From assembly GCA_037176705.1 (NCBI GenBank), contig JBAWUJ010000054.1, positions 372,001-436,000 on the forward strand: a stretch of 64,000 bases of DNA, read 5' to 3'. The position numbers and the translations under genes were made by a program. Of the stretch, positions 10,636-21,901 are shown piece after piece. The stretch's first letter is position 1; each line of letters opens with the position of its first letter. The DNA comes from Molossus alvarezi (Eukaryota; Chordata; Mammalia; Chiroptera; Molossidae). The notes under the pieces are model-generated. The model ran no database searches. It worked only from the letters and a program-made list of their open reading frames with translations, and was not told where the DNA came from.

Positions 10636-13600
10636 ATGGCAATAAATAAGTACATATCAATAACCACCTTAAATGTAAATGGACTGAATGCTCCCATAAA
10701 AAGACACAGAGTAGCTGACTGGATAAGAAAGCAAGACTCATCTATATGCTGTTTACAAGAAACCCACCTCACAACAAAAGACTCACATAGATTGAAAGTG
10801 AAGGGATGGAAAAAAATCTTTCAAGCAAATGGAAAAGAAAAAAAAGCTGGGGTAGCAATACTGATATCTGATAAAATAGACTTCAGATTGAAGGCCATAA
10901 CTAGAGACAAAGAAGCCCACTACATAATATTGAAAGGATCTATCCAACAGGAAGATATAACCTTGATAAACATATATGCACCCAATATAGGAGCACCAAA
11001 ATATATTAAAAATCTTCTGGAGGACTTCAAAGGAGAAATCGATAGCAATACAATCATAACAGGGGACTTCAACACCCCGCTCACATCACTGGATAGATCC
11101 TCTAGACAAAAAATTAGCAAGGAAACAGAGACTCTAAATGAAGCACTAGACCAAATGGATTTAATAGATATCTACAGAGAACTACACCCCAAAACTACAG
11201 AATTCACATTCTTCTCAAGTGCACATGGGACATTCTCAAAGATAGACCACATGTTAGGGCACAAACTAAGTCTCTACAAGTTCAAAAAGATTGAAATTAT
11301 AACAAGCATCTTCTCAGACCACAATGGTATGAAACTAGAAATCAATTGCAAGAAGAACATGCAAAGACATTTTAACACATGGAAGCTAAATAGAATGTTA
11401 TTAAACAATGAATGGGTCACCGAGGAAATCAAGGAAGAAATCAAAAACTTCCTGGAAACCAATGAAAATGAGGACACATCAATACAAAATCTATGGGATG
11501 CAGCAAAAGCAGTTCTGAGAGGGAAGTTTATAGCACTACAGGCCTACCTCAAAAAAGAAGAAAAATCTCTAATAGACTACCTAACCTCACAACTTAAAGA
11601 ACTATAGAGCAAACAAAAAGAAAACCCCAGAGCAAGTAGAAGAAAAGAAATAGTAAGGATCAGAGCAGAAATAAACGACATAGAGACCAAAAAAACAATC
11701 CAGAGGATCAATAAAACAAATAGCTGGTTTTTCGAAAAGATAAACAAGATTGATGGACCCTTAGCTAGACTCACCAAGAAACAAAGAGAGAGAACCCAAA
11801 TACATAAAATCAGAAATGAAACAGGAGAGATAACAACTGACCCTACAGAAATACAAAACATCGTTAACAACTACTATGAAAAATTATACGGCAACAAATT
11901 CGAAAATCTAGGCGAAATGGACAAATTTCTAGAAACACATAGTCTCCCAAAATTGGATCAGATAGAGATTGAAAACTTGAACAGACCAATAACAACAGAA
12001 GAAATTGAAGATGTAATCAAGACTCTTCCAGCAAACAAAAGCCCAGGCCCGGATGGCTTCACAGGGGAGTTTTACCGAACATTCAAAGAAGAACTAATAC
12101 CCATTCTCCTCAAACTATTTCAAAAAATTCAAGAAGAAGGAAGACTTCCAAACTCGTTTTATGAAGCCAGCATAACTCTAATTCCAAAACCAGAAAAACA
12201 CACAACAAAGAAAGAAAACTACAGGCCAATATCCCTGATGAACATAGATGCCAAAATCCTGAACAAAATACTAGCAAATCGAATCCAGCAATACACCAGA
12301 AAAATTATCCACCATGACCAGGTGGGATTCATCCCAGGGATGCAAGGCTGGTACAATATTCGCAAATCCATAAATGTGATACACCACATAAATAAATTGA
12401 AGAATAAAAACCACATGATCATATCAATAGATGCCGAAAACGCCTTTGACAAAATCCAGCATCCATTTCTGATAAAAATGCTCAGCAGTGTGGGAATAGA
12501 GGGATCGTATCTCGACATAATAAAGGCCATATATGAAAGACCTACAGCCAACATCATACTCAATGGGCAAAAACTAAAAGCATTTCCCTTAAGAACAGGA
12601 ACAAGGCAAGGATGCCCACTTTCGCCACTCCTATTTAACATAGTGCTGGAAGTCTTAGCCACAGCAATCAGACAGGAAGAAAAAATAAAAGGGATCCAAA
12701 TTGGAAAGGAGGAAGTGAAATTGTCATTATTTGCAGATGACATGATACTGTACATAGAAAATCCCAAAGACTCCACCAAAAGCTTACTAGACTTAATAAA
12801 TGAATTTGGCAAAGTAGCAGGATACAAAATTAACGTCAAGAAATCGATGGCATTCTTATACACCAATGATGAACTCACAGAAAGAGAAACTAAGCAAACA
12901 ATCCCATTTACCATTGCGGCAAAAAAATTAAGATACCTAGGAATAAACTTAACCAAAGAGATAAAGGACCTATTCGCAGAAAACTACAGGTCTTTGAAAA
13001 AAGAAATAGAGCAAGATGTAAAAAAGTGGAAGAACATACCCTGTTCATGGATTGGGAGAATTAACATCATTAAAATGTCCATATTACCCAAAGCAATCTA
13101 TAGATTCAACGCAATCCCCATCAAAATACCAATGGCATACTTCAAAGAATTAGAACAATTACTTCAAAAGTTCATATGGAACCAAAAAAGGCCTCGAATA
13201 GCCACAGCAATCTTGAAAAGGAAGAACAAAGTTGGAGGGATCACAATACCAGATTTCAGGTTATACTACAAAGCCACCATAATCAAAACAGCCTGGTACT
13301 GGCACAAGAACAGGTATATAGACCAGTGGAACAGAATAGAGAACCCAGAAATGGACCCTAGGCAATATGCTCAATTAATATTTGACAAAGGTGGCAAGAG
13401 CATTCAGTGGAGTAAGGACAGCCTCTTTAATAAATGGTGCTGGGAAAATTGGACAGCTACTTGCCGAAAAATGAAACTAGATCATCAACTTACACCCTAC
13501 ACCAAAATAAACTCAAAATGGATAAAAGACTTAAATGTAACTCATGAATCCATAAAAATCCTAGAGGAGACTGTGGGCAACAAAATATCAGACATCATAC

Positions 13601-14460
13601 GCAGCAGAATTTTTACTGACACATCACCTAAGGCAATAGAAACAAAGGAGAAAATGAACACATGGGACTACATCAAACTCAAAAGCTTCTGCACAGCGAA
13701 AGATACAATCATCAAAACGGAAAGGCTACCCACTGTATGGGAGAGCATAATTGCCAATGATATATCAGATAAGGGGTTAATTTCCAATACATATAGAGAG
13801 CTCATACAACTCCACAAAAGGAAGACAAAGAATCCAATTAAAAAATGGGCAGAGGAACTAAATAGACACCTCTCCAAACAGGACATACAAATGGCTAAGA
13901 GACATATGAAGAAATGTTCATCATCACTAATCATCAGAGAGATGCAAATCAAAACAACAATGAGGTATCACCTCACACCTGTCAGAATGGCCGCCATCAA
14001 CAAATCATCAAACAACAAGTGTTGGCGAGGGTGTGGAGAAAAGGGGACTCTAGCACACTGTTGGTGGGAATGCAGACTGGTGCAGCCACTATGGAAAACA
14101 ATATGGTGTCACCTCAAAAAATTAAAAATTGAACTCCCATTTGACCCAGTGATCCCACTTCTAGGAATATACCCTAAGAAGCCTGAAACACCAATCAGAA
14201 AGAATATATGTACCCCCATCTTTGTAGCAGCACTATTTACAATCGCTAAGATCTGGAAACAGCCCAAGTGCCCATCAGTAGACGAATGGATTAAAAAGCT
14301 GTGGTACATATACACAATGGAGTACTACGCAGCGGTAAGAAAGAAAGATCTCTTATCCTTTGAGACTACATGGAGGGACCTGGAAAGTATCATCCTAAGT
14401 GAAACAAGCCAAGCAGTGAAAGACAAATTTCATATGATCTCACTGATTTCTGGAATATAA
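10636..14460 (+). pseudogene. L1-B ORF2 (endonuclease/reverse transcriptase), one stop
   Basis: A single uninterrupted reading register of 1274 codons, broken only by TAG at 11605-11607 (codon 324). Residues 1-240 are the APE-like endonuclease, with N13 in LNVNGLN, E42 in CLQETHL, D144 and N146 in GDFNTPL, and D228/H229 in SDHNG. The reverse transcriptase holds the catalytic FADD at residues 699-702. The C-terminal zinc-knuckle-like motif CX3CX7HX4C lies at residues 1129-1146. All key residues are present. The stop falls between endonuclease and RT domains, where other copies here encode KELES, so a single G-to-T change explains it. The next in-frame ATG is codon 428 (11917). As read, the element would make only a truncated endonuclease half. 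Confidence 0.92.
11605..11607 (+). other. In-frame TAG in L1-B ORF2, shared with L1-A
   Basis: The context AAAGAACTATAGAGCAAAC is identical at 15100-15102 in L1-A. L1-G (about 53338) and the antisense L1-J (about 63910) read a Glu codon at this place. The stop is therefore a feature of a subset of copies and not random decay of one. Confidence 0.85.
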
Positions 14461-14681
14461 TGAACATAACAGTTTGAGGACAATCCCCTAAGGAGTGGGG
14501 AGCTGAGAGAGGGATGAACAACAGAACTTAAATGCATGGAGGCATGAACAGTGGACATGGACAACAATCAGGGGAAGGGGCAGGGAGGGAAGGGGGAGGG
14601 GGGAATCAGTGAGGGGAAAAGGAGAATCATTTGTAACAAAAATTAATCAATAAAAAAAAAAAATAAAATAAATATAGTTGG

Positions 14682-14713
<32 letters not shown>
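14461..14713 (+). other. L1-B 3'UTR with G-rich tract and A-tails
   Basis: The short 3'UTR has a polypurine G-rich tract at about 14571-14625 (runs of GGGG separated by A or AA), able in principle to form a G-quadruplex and common to mammalian L1 3'UTRs. AATAAA-like signals and a first A-tract lie at 14650-14670. Twelve non-L1-like bases (TATAGTTGGTAT) follow, then 29 As at 14685-14713. Confidence 0.85.
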
Positions 14714-14717
<4 letters not shown>

Positions 14718-14972
14718 CCATGAGGTAACAAATGGAAACCAAAGCTATTCTTAGCCAGTACATCAGATTACAGAGACTGCTGAGAATCACAACACAAGCA
14801 TGCTTTAAGAGGTTAACCGAGATGGGGGTCAGATTGTTCTCTCAGCATTTCTGTTATGTGATTTCACATCTGTTTTGAAGTCACCTAGAGTGATGATAAT
14901 AAATAATCTTTACTTTTTTTACAATGCAAATAAAAAATTCTTAACAGAAAAAAACAAAAACAAAAAAAAAAA
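14714..14972 (+). other. Probable 3'-transduced segment of L1-B
   Basis: About 230 bases of sequence not seen in any other L1 here, starting after the A-run of L1-B and ending in a second A-rich tail (about 14945-14972) directly before the right target-site duplication. AATAAA lies at about 14898 and again near 14930. The segment is inside the duplicated target sites, so it entered with L1-B. Read-through of the L1 poly(A) signal into donor-locus flank is the simplest explanation. Confidence 0.8.
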
Positions 14973-14987
14973 AACAACACAAAATCT
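14973..14987. repeat. Target-site duplication of L1-B, right copy
   Basis: Exact repeat of 8134-8148 (AACAACACAAAATCT). L1-A ORF2 continues immediately with ATGGGAT. Confidence 0.93.
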
Positions 14988-15182
14988 ATGGGATACAGCA
15001 AAAGCAGTTCTGAGAGGGAAGTTCAGAGCACTACAGGCCTACCACAAAAAAGAAGAAAAATCTCTAATAGACTATCTAACCTCACAACTTAAAGAACTAT
15101 AGAGCAAACAAAAAGAAAACCCCAGAGCAAGTAGAAGGAAGGAAATAGTAAGGAGAAGAGCAGAAATAAATGACATAGAGAC

Positions 15183-15215
<33 letters not shown>

Positions 15216-17973
15216 AATTCAGAGGATCAATAAAACAAAGAGCTGGTTTTTTGAAAAGATAGACAAGGTTGATGGACCCTTAGGAAGACTCACCAAGGAA
15301 CAAAGAGAAAGAACCCAAATACACAAAATCAGAAATGAAAGAGGAGAGATAACAAGTGACACCACAGAAATACAAAAGATCGTTAACAACTACTATGAAC
15401 AATTATATGGCAACAAATTTGACAACCTAAGTGAAATGGAGAAATTTCTAGAAACACATAGCCTCCCAAAACTGGATCAGAAAGAGATAGAAAACTTGAA
15501 CAGAACAATAACAACAGAAGAAATTGAAGATGTAATCAAGACTCTCCCAGCAAACAAAAGCCCAAGTCCAAATGGCTTCACGGGGAGTTTCACCGAACAT
15601 TCAAAGAAGAACTAATACCCATTCTCCTCAAACTATTTCAAAAAATTCAAGAAGAAGGAAGATTTCCAAACTCGTTTTATGAAGCCAGCATAATTCTAAT
15701 TCCAAAACAAGAAAAAGACACAACAAAGAAAGAAAACAACAGGCCAATATCCCTGATGAACACAGATGCCAAAATCCTGAACAAAATACTAGCAAATGGG
15801 ATCCAGCAATATACCAAAAAAAATTATCCACCATGACCAAGTGGGATTTATCCCAGGGATGCAAGGCTGGTACAATATTCGCAAATCCATAAATGTGATA
15901 CACCACATAAATAAAATGAAGAATAAAAACCACATATAATATCAATAGATGCTGAAAAAGCTTTCGACAAAATCCAGCATCCATTTTGGATAAAAATGCT
16001 CAACAGTGTGAAAATAGAGGGATCATATCTAGACAGAATAAAGGCCATATATGAAAGACCTACAGCCAACATCATACTCAATGGGCAAAAACTAAAAGCA
16101 TTTCCCTTAAGAACAGGAACAAGAAAAGTGTGCCCACTTTTGCCACTCCTATTTAACATATTACTGGAAGTATTAGCCACAGCAATCAGACAGGAAGAAA
16201 AAATAAAAGGGATCCAAATTGGAAAGGAGGAAGGGAAATTTTCATTATTTGCAGATGACATGATACTGTACATAGAAAACCCCAAAGACTCCATCAAAAG
16301 TTTACTAGACTTAATAAATGAACTTGGCAAAGTAGCAGGATACAAAATTAACGTCAATAAATCGATGGCATTCTTGTACACAAATGATGAACTCACAGAA
16401 AGAGAAAATAAGAAAACAATCCCATTTACCATTGCAGCAAAAAAATTAAGACCTAGGAATAAACTTAACCAAAGCAATAAAGGACCTATTTGCAGAAAAC
16501 TACAGGTCATTGAAAAAAGAAATAGAGCAAGATATAAAAACGCAGAAACACTTACCCTGTTCTTGGATTGGGAGAATTAACATCATTAAAATGTCCATAT
16601 TACCCAAAGCAATATATAGATTCAACACAATCCCCATCAAAATACCAACGGCATACTTCACAGAATTAGAACAATTACTTCAAAAGTTCATATGGAACCA
16701 AAAAGGCCTCAAATAGCCACAGCAATCTTGAAAAGGAAGAACAAAGTTGGAGGGATCCCAATACCAGATTTCAGGTTATACTACAAAGCCACTATAATCT
16801 AAACAGCCTGGTACTGGCACAAGAACAGGTATATACACCAGTGGAACAGAACAGAGAACCCAGAAATGGGCCCAAGGTAATATGCTCAATTAATATTTGA
16901 CAAAGGTGGCAAATGCATACAGTGGAGCAAGGACCGCCTCTTTAATAAATGGTGCTGGGAAAATTGGACAGCTACTTGCAGAAAAATGAAACTAGACCAT
17001 CAACTTACACCCTACAGGAGATTAAACTCAAAATGGATAAAAGACTTAAATGTAACTCATGAATCCATAAAAATCCTAGAAGAGAATGTGGGCAACAAAT
17101 TTTCAGACATCATACGCAGGAGAATTTTTACTGACACATCACCTCAGGCAATAGAAACAAAGGAGAAAATGAACACATGGGTCTACATCAAATTCAAAAG
17201 CTTCTGCACAGCGAAAGATACAATCATCAAAACGGAAAGGCTACCCACTGTATGGGAGAGAATAATTCTCAATGATATATCAGATAGGGGGTTAATTTCC
17301 AATACATATAGAGTGCCCATACAACTCCACATAAGGAAGACAAAGAATCCAATTAAAAAACGGGCAAAGGAACTAAATAGACACCTTTCCAAACAGGACA
17401 TACAAATGGCTAATAAACATATGAAGAAATGCTCATCATCACTAATCATCAGAGAGATGCAAATCAAAACAACAATCAGGTATCAACTCACACCTGTCAG
17501 AATGGCCGCCATCAACAAATCATCAAACAACAATTGTTGGCGAGGGTGTGGAGAAAAGGGGACTCTAGTGCACTGCTGGTGGGAATGCAGACTGGTGCAG
17601 CCACTATGGAAAACAATATGGTGTCACCTCAAAAAATTAAAAATTGATCTTCCATTTGACCCAGTGATCCCACTTCTAGGAATATACCCCAAGAAGCATA
17701 AAACACCAATCAGAAAGAATATATGTACCCCCATGTTTGTAGCAGAATTATTTATAGTCACTAAGATCTGGAAACAGCCCAAGATTTCCGTCAGTAGGCC
17801 AATGGATCCAAAAGCTGTGGTACATATACACAATGGAGTACTATGCAGCGGTAAGAAAGAAAGATCTCTTATCCTTTGAGACTACATGGAGGGACCTTGA
17901 AAGTATCATCCTAAGTGAAACAAGCCAAACAGAGAAAGACAAATTTCACATCTCACTTATTTGTGAAATATAA
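14988..17973 (+). pseudogene. L1-A ORF2 reverse transcriptase and C-terminal region, broken
   Basis: Decayed second part of ORF2. Recognisable in order: KAVLRGKF at about 15000, a TAG at 15100-15102 shared with L1-B, an expanded A-run at about 15186-15214, [10 protein letters not shown] at about 15555, the catalytic FADDMILY at about 16250, [20 protein letters not shown] at about 16570, and the zinc-knuckle-like [18 protein letters not shown] at about 17535. The old stop is TAA at 17971-17973. Frameshifts near 15588, 15822, 15940, 16455, 16690 and 16810 break it into pieces; the longest open piece is 16986-17879. Confidence 0.9.
15186..15214 (+). repeat. Expanded A-run inside L1-A ORF2
   Basis: About 29 As or more replace a run of about 7 (ACCAAAAAAACAATTCAG in L1-G) at the same codons. 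This is simple-repeat expansion inside former coding sequence. Confidence 0.85.
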
Positions 17974-18224
17974 TGAACATAACAGTCTGAGGAATGGGGT
18001 AGTCCCAGAGACGCGGAAGCGGGGTACAGACTGACAATTCCCTAAAGACAGGGGTGGTGGGGGAGAGATAAACCCCAGAACTTATATGCATGCATGCATG
18101 AATAATGGACATGGACAACAATCTGTGGAAAGGGCATTGAGGGAGGGGGAGGGGGAATCAGTGGGGGGGGGGAAGGAGAAACATTTGTAACAAAAATTAA
18201 CTAATAAAATAAAATTTTTAAAAA

Positions 18225-20747
18225 AAGTCACTAGCTGGTTTCTTCCACGGAAAACTAAGTACTTCCTTTTATGGAACACTAAGTAGTTCCTTCCAGGGAA
18301 CACTAAGATTTATTTCCATGTAACACTGCCTAGCTCCTTCCATGGAACACTAGCTAGTTCTTTCCATGGAACACTAAGTAGGTCCTGAAACTGAACACTA
18401 GTAGGTCCTTCCATGGAACACTAGCTAGTTCCTCCCTTGAACCACAGCTAGTTTCTTCCACGTTACACTAGGTAGTTTTTTCCATGGAACACTAGCAATT
18501 TCCTTTCTGGCATCTAATTTGTTTCTTCCATTGAAAACCAGCTAGATTCTTCCATGGAACACTAAGTAGTTTCATCTATGGAACACAAGTTAGTTCCTTC
18601 AATGGAACACCAGCTAGTTCCTTCCATGGTACACTAGCTAGTTTCTTTCATGGAACACTAACTATTTCCTTCCATGGAACATTAAGTAGTTCCTTCCAAG
18701 GAACAAGCTAGTTCTTTCATGGAACAGTAAGTAATTCCTTCCATTGAAAACTAGCTTGTTTCTTTTATGGTACACCATTTAGTTCCTACCATGGAACACT
18801 AAGTAGTTCCTTCCTTGGTACACTAAGTAGTTCCTTCCATGGAACACTAACTAGTAACTTCCATGAAACACTAACTATTTCTTTTCATCTAACACTAGTT
18901 TCTTTCATGGAATATTTAGGAGTTCTCAATGGAACTCTAATAATTCCTTCAATGGAACAGTACTTAATTCCTTCCATGGAACAGTAGGTAGTTCCTTCCG
19001 GAACACTAAATTTTTTTTCGATGGAACATTAGCTAGTTTCTTCTATGGAACACAAGCTAGTTTTATACATTGAACAGTAGCTAGTTGTTTCCTTGGAACA
19101 CTAAGTAGTTCCTTCCATGGAACAATAGCTAGGTCCTTCCATGAAACACTTAGTAGTTTCTTCCATGGAAAACTAGCAAGTTCCTTCCATGGAACACTAA
19201 GTAATTTCTTCCATGGCACACAAAGTGTTCCTTCAGTGGAACACTAGCTAGTTTTTTCTATAGAACACTAGCTAGTTATCTCCATGAAACACTAAGTAGA
19301 TTCGTCTATGTATCACTAGTTAGTTCCTTACATGGAACACTAAGTAGACTTTTTCATGAAACACTAGCTTGTTCCTTCCAAGGAACAAGTTTCTTCCATG
19401 GAACACTAACTAGTTCCTTACGTGGAACACGGCTAGTTTCTTCCATGGAAAACTAAGTAGTTTCTTCCATGGAACACTTAGTACTTCCTTGCATGGAACA
19501 CTAAGTAGTTCCTTCCATGAAACACTAGCGAGTTCTTTCCGAGGAACACTAGCTAGTTCCTTTTATGGAACAACAAGTAGTTCCTTTCATGGGACACTAG
19601 GTATTTCCTTCCATCAAAATTAGCTAGTTACTTCAGTGGAATAGTAGATAGTTCCTTCCATGAGACAATAACTAGTTCCTTCCATTACACACTCATTAGT
19701 CCCTACCATGGAACGCTAAGTAGTATCTTCCATGGAACAATCGCTAATTTGTTTCCTACATGGAACACCAAGTAGTTTCTTCTATGGAACACTAGCTAGT
19801 TTCTTCCATGAAACACTAAGTAGTTTCTTACATGGAACACTAAGAAGTTCCTTCCTGGAACACTAGCAAGTTTGTTCCATGGAACACTAATTAATTCTTT
19901 CTATGGAAGAGTAGCTAGTTCCTTTCATGGAACACTAAGTAGTTTCTTTCATGGAACATTAACTAGTTTCCTCCATGGAACACTAGCTAGTTCCATCTAT
20001 CGAATACTAAGTAGTTCCTTCCATGGAACACTAAGTAGTACCTTTCATGGAAAACTAGTTTTTTTCCATGGAACATTAGCTAGTTCTTCCATGTAACTCT
20101 AGCTAGTGTCTACCATGGAACACTAGCTACTACCTACTAGGAAATATTAAGTAGTACTTTCCATGAAACACTAAGTATTTCCTTCAATGGAACACTAGCT
20201 ACGGCTTCAATGGAACTCTAGCTATTTTCTTTCATGGGACACTAAGAAGTTCCGTAAATTGAACACTCAGTGTTCTTTCCATAGACACCAGCTCGTTGCT
20301 CCTGAGGAAAAAAGCTATTTCCTTCCATAGAACACTAAGTCGTTCCTCCAAGGAACACTAACTGGTTCCTTCCATGGAACAATAGCTAGTTTGTACCATG
20401 GAAAATAAGTAGTTTCTTTCATGAAACACTAGCTAGTTCATTCCATGGAACACTAAGTAATTTTTTTCATGGACAGTAGTTAGTTTCTCTGAGGAACAAA
20501 ATCTAGTTTTTCCATATAACACTGAGTAGTTCCTTCCATGGAACACTAGTAGTTCCTTCCATACAACTCTAGCAATTTTTTTCCATGGAACACTATACTT
20601 TTTCAATGGAACATTAGCTAGTTCCTTCCATGGAATACTAGCTAGTTCTTTCTGTGGAACACTACCTAGTTCCTTCCATTGAACACTAAGTAATTTTTCC
20701 CATGGACACTAGGTAGTGTCTCTGAGGAACAAAATCTAGTTTTTTTG
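18225..20747. repeat. 24-bp satellite array, middle block
   Basis: Same 24-bp double-palindrome unit and same orientation as 1-5103. The first 14 bases are the right target-site duplication of L1-A. A longer sub-pattern containing TCTCTGAGGAACAAAATCTAG recurs at 20486 and 20719, 233 bases apart, which suggests local amplification of a larger block. The array is then interrupted by an antisense SINE. Confidence 0.93.
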
Positions 20748-21010
20748 TTTGTTTGTTTTTGTTTTTTTTTATCCTCACCCGAGGACATTTTCCCATTTTT
20801 TGTTCAGGTAGAGTGGGAGGGAGAGAGAGGATCAGAGAGAGAGAGAGAAACATCGATGTGAAAGGGACACATCGAGTGGCTGCCACCCGAACGACCGACC
20901 AGGGCCGGGGACAAACTGCCACCGAGGTACGCGCCCTTAGCGGGAACCGAACCCGGGTCTCTCAGGACCGCAGGTCGACGCTCTAACCGCTGAGCCAAAC
21001 CGGCCAGGGC
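20748..21010 (-). mobile_element. VES-type SINE in the satellite
   Basis: Antisense tRNA-derived bat SINE. On the minus strand it reads GCCCTGGCCGGTTTGGCTCAGCG (tRNA-like head with A-box), a GGGTTCGGTTCC B-box, a CATCGATGTTTCTCTCTC body, and a tail ending in GTCCTCGGGTGAGGAT plus As. CTAGTTTTTTTG flanks it on both sides and is probably the target-site duplication. It needs L1 ORF2p to move. Confidence 0.9.
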
Positions 21011-21304
21011 TAGTTTTTTTTGTTGTTGTTTGTTTTTTTATAGAACACTGAGTTTTTTCTTCCATGGAACACTAGCTAGTTTTTTCCATGGAACACTAAG
21101 TAGTTACCTCAATGGCACACTACCTTGTTCCTTCCATGGAACACTAGTTCTTTCCATGGAACACTAAGTAGTTCCTTCACTAGAAAACTAAGTAGTTTTT
21201 TTGATGGAACACTAACTACTTCCTTCTATGGAATACGAGCTATGACCTTCTTTGGAACACGAGCTAATTTCTTCCATGGAACCCTAACTAGTTCTTTTAA
21301 TGGA
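21011..21304. repeat. 24-bp satellite array, after the SINE
   Basis: About 12 diverged units in the same orientation as the left blocks, ending at the orientation switch near 21305-21322. Confidence 0.9.
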
Positions 21305-21901
21305 ACACTAGGTAGTGTTCTATGGAAGAAACCAGCTATTGTTCCGTGGAAAAAACTACTTAGTGTTTCATGGAAAGAACTAGCTATTGTTCCATGGAAG
21401 GAACCACTTATTGTTTCATGATAGAATCTTCTTAGAGTTCCATGAAAGGAACTACTTAGTGTTCCATGGAAGAAACCCTACGGAGATTCTTTCATGGAAC
21501 AATAAGAACTTCCTTCCATAAAAGGGACTACTTAGGGTTCCATGGAAAGGACTAGATAGTGTTCCATGGAATGAACCAGCTAGTGTTCCATAGAAGGAAC
21601 TACTTAGTGTTCCATGGAAGAAACTAGCGAGTGTTCCATGGATGGAACTATGTAGTGTTCCATGGAAGGAACTACTTAGTGTTCCATGGAAGGAACTACT
21701 TAGTGTTCCATGGAAGGAACTACTTAGTGTTCCATGGAAGGAACTACTTAGTGTTCCATGGAAGGAACTACTTAGTGTCCCATTGGAGGAACTACTTAGT
21801 GTTTCATGGAAGGAACTATCTGGTGATTCATGGAAGGAACTAGCTAGTGTTCCATGGAGGGAACTACATAGTGTTCCATGGAAAAAACTACTCCGTGTTT
21901 C
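21305..21901. repeat. 24-bp satellite array, inverted block
   Basis: From GAACACTAGGTAGTGTTC (21305-21322, nearly self-complementary) the unit runs as its reverse complement, reading GTTCCATGGAAGGAACTA and so on. A short stretch at about 21486-21524 flips back to the left orientation. Five to six consecutive 24-bp units at about 21656-21780 are essentially identical, the most homogeneous patch of the array. The block ends at the poly-T side of antisense L1-C. Confidence 0.9.

Larger units (their letters stand above)
8149..14972 (+). mobile_element. L1-B, young full-length LINE-1 with hybrid leader
   Basis: A 6.8-kb insertion bounded by an exact 15-bp target-site duplication. Order: a hybrid 5' leader (8149-8375), a monomeric GC-rich 5'UTR (8376-9687), ORF1 (9688-10590), a 45-base spacer, ORF2 (10636-14460), a G-rich 3'UTR with A-tracts, and an extra 3' segment with its own A-tail (14714-14972). 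ORF1 is open and ORF2 has a single stop. It is the least damaged L1 in the window and inserted after its host L1-A. Its 5'UTR lacks about 600 bp found in L1-A and L1-G between the monomers and ORF1. Confidence 0.93.
14988..18224 (+). mobile_element. L1-A, 3' part (ORF2 remainder, 3'UTR, A-tail)
   Basis: Continuation of the L1-A ORF2 interrupted at 8148, running through the reverse transcriptase and C-terminal regions to a 3'UTR and A-rich tail at about 18195-18224. The satellite resumes at 18225 with the right copy of the 14-bp target-site duplication. Confidence 0.92.

Noticed and set aside
12219..12956. 245-codon minus-strand frame
   Set aside because: Antisense shadow of L1-B ORF2; hydrophobic bias results from the A-rich L1 coding strand.
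20753..20998. Open frames of 64-78 codons across the SINE at 20748-21010
   Set aside because: They fall wholly in a SINE; the same peptides (MAQRLERRP) arise from other SINE copies in the window.
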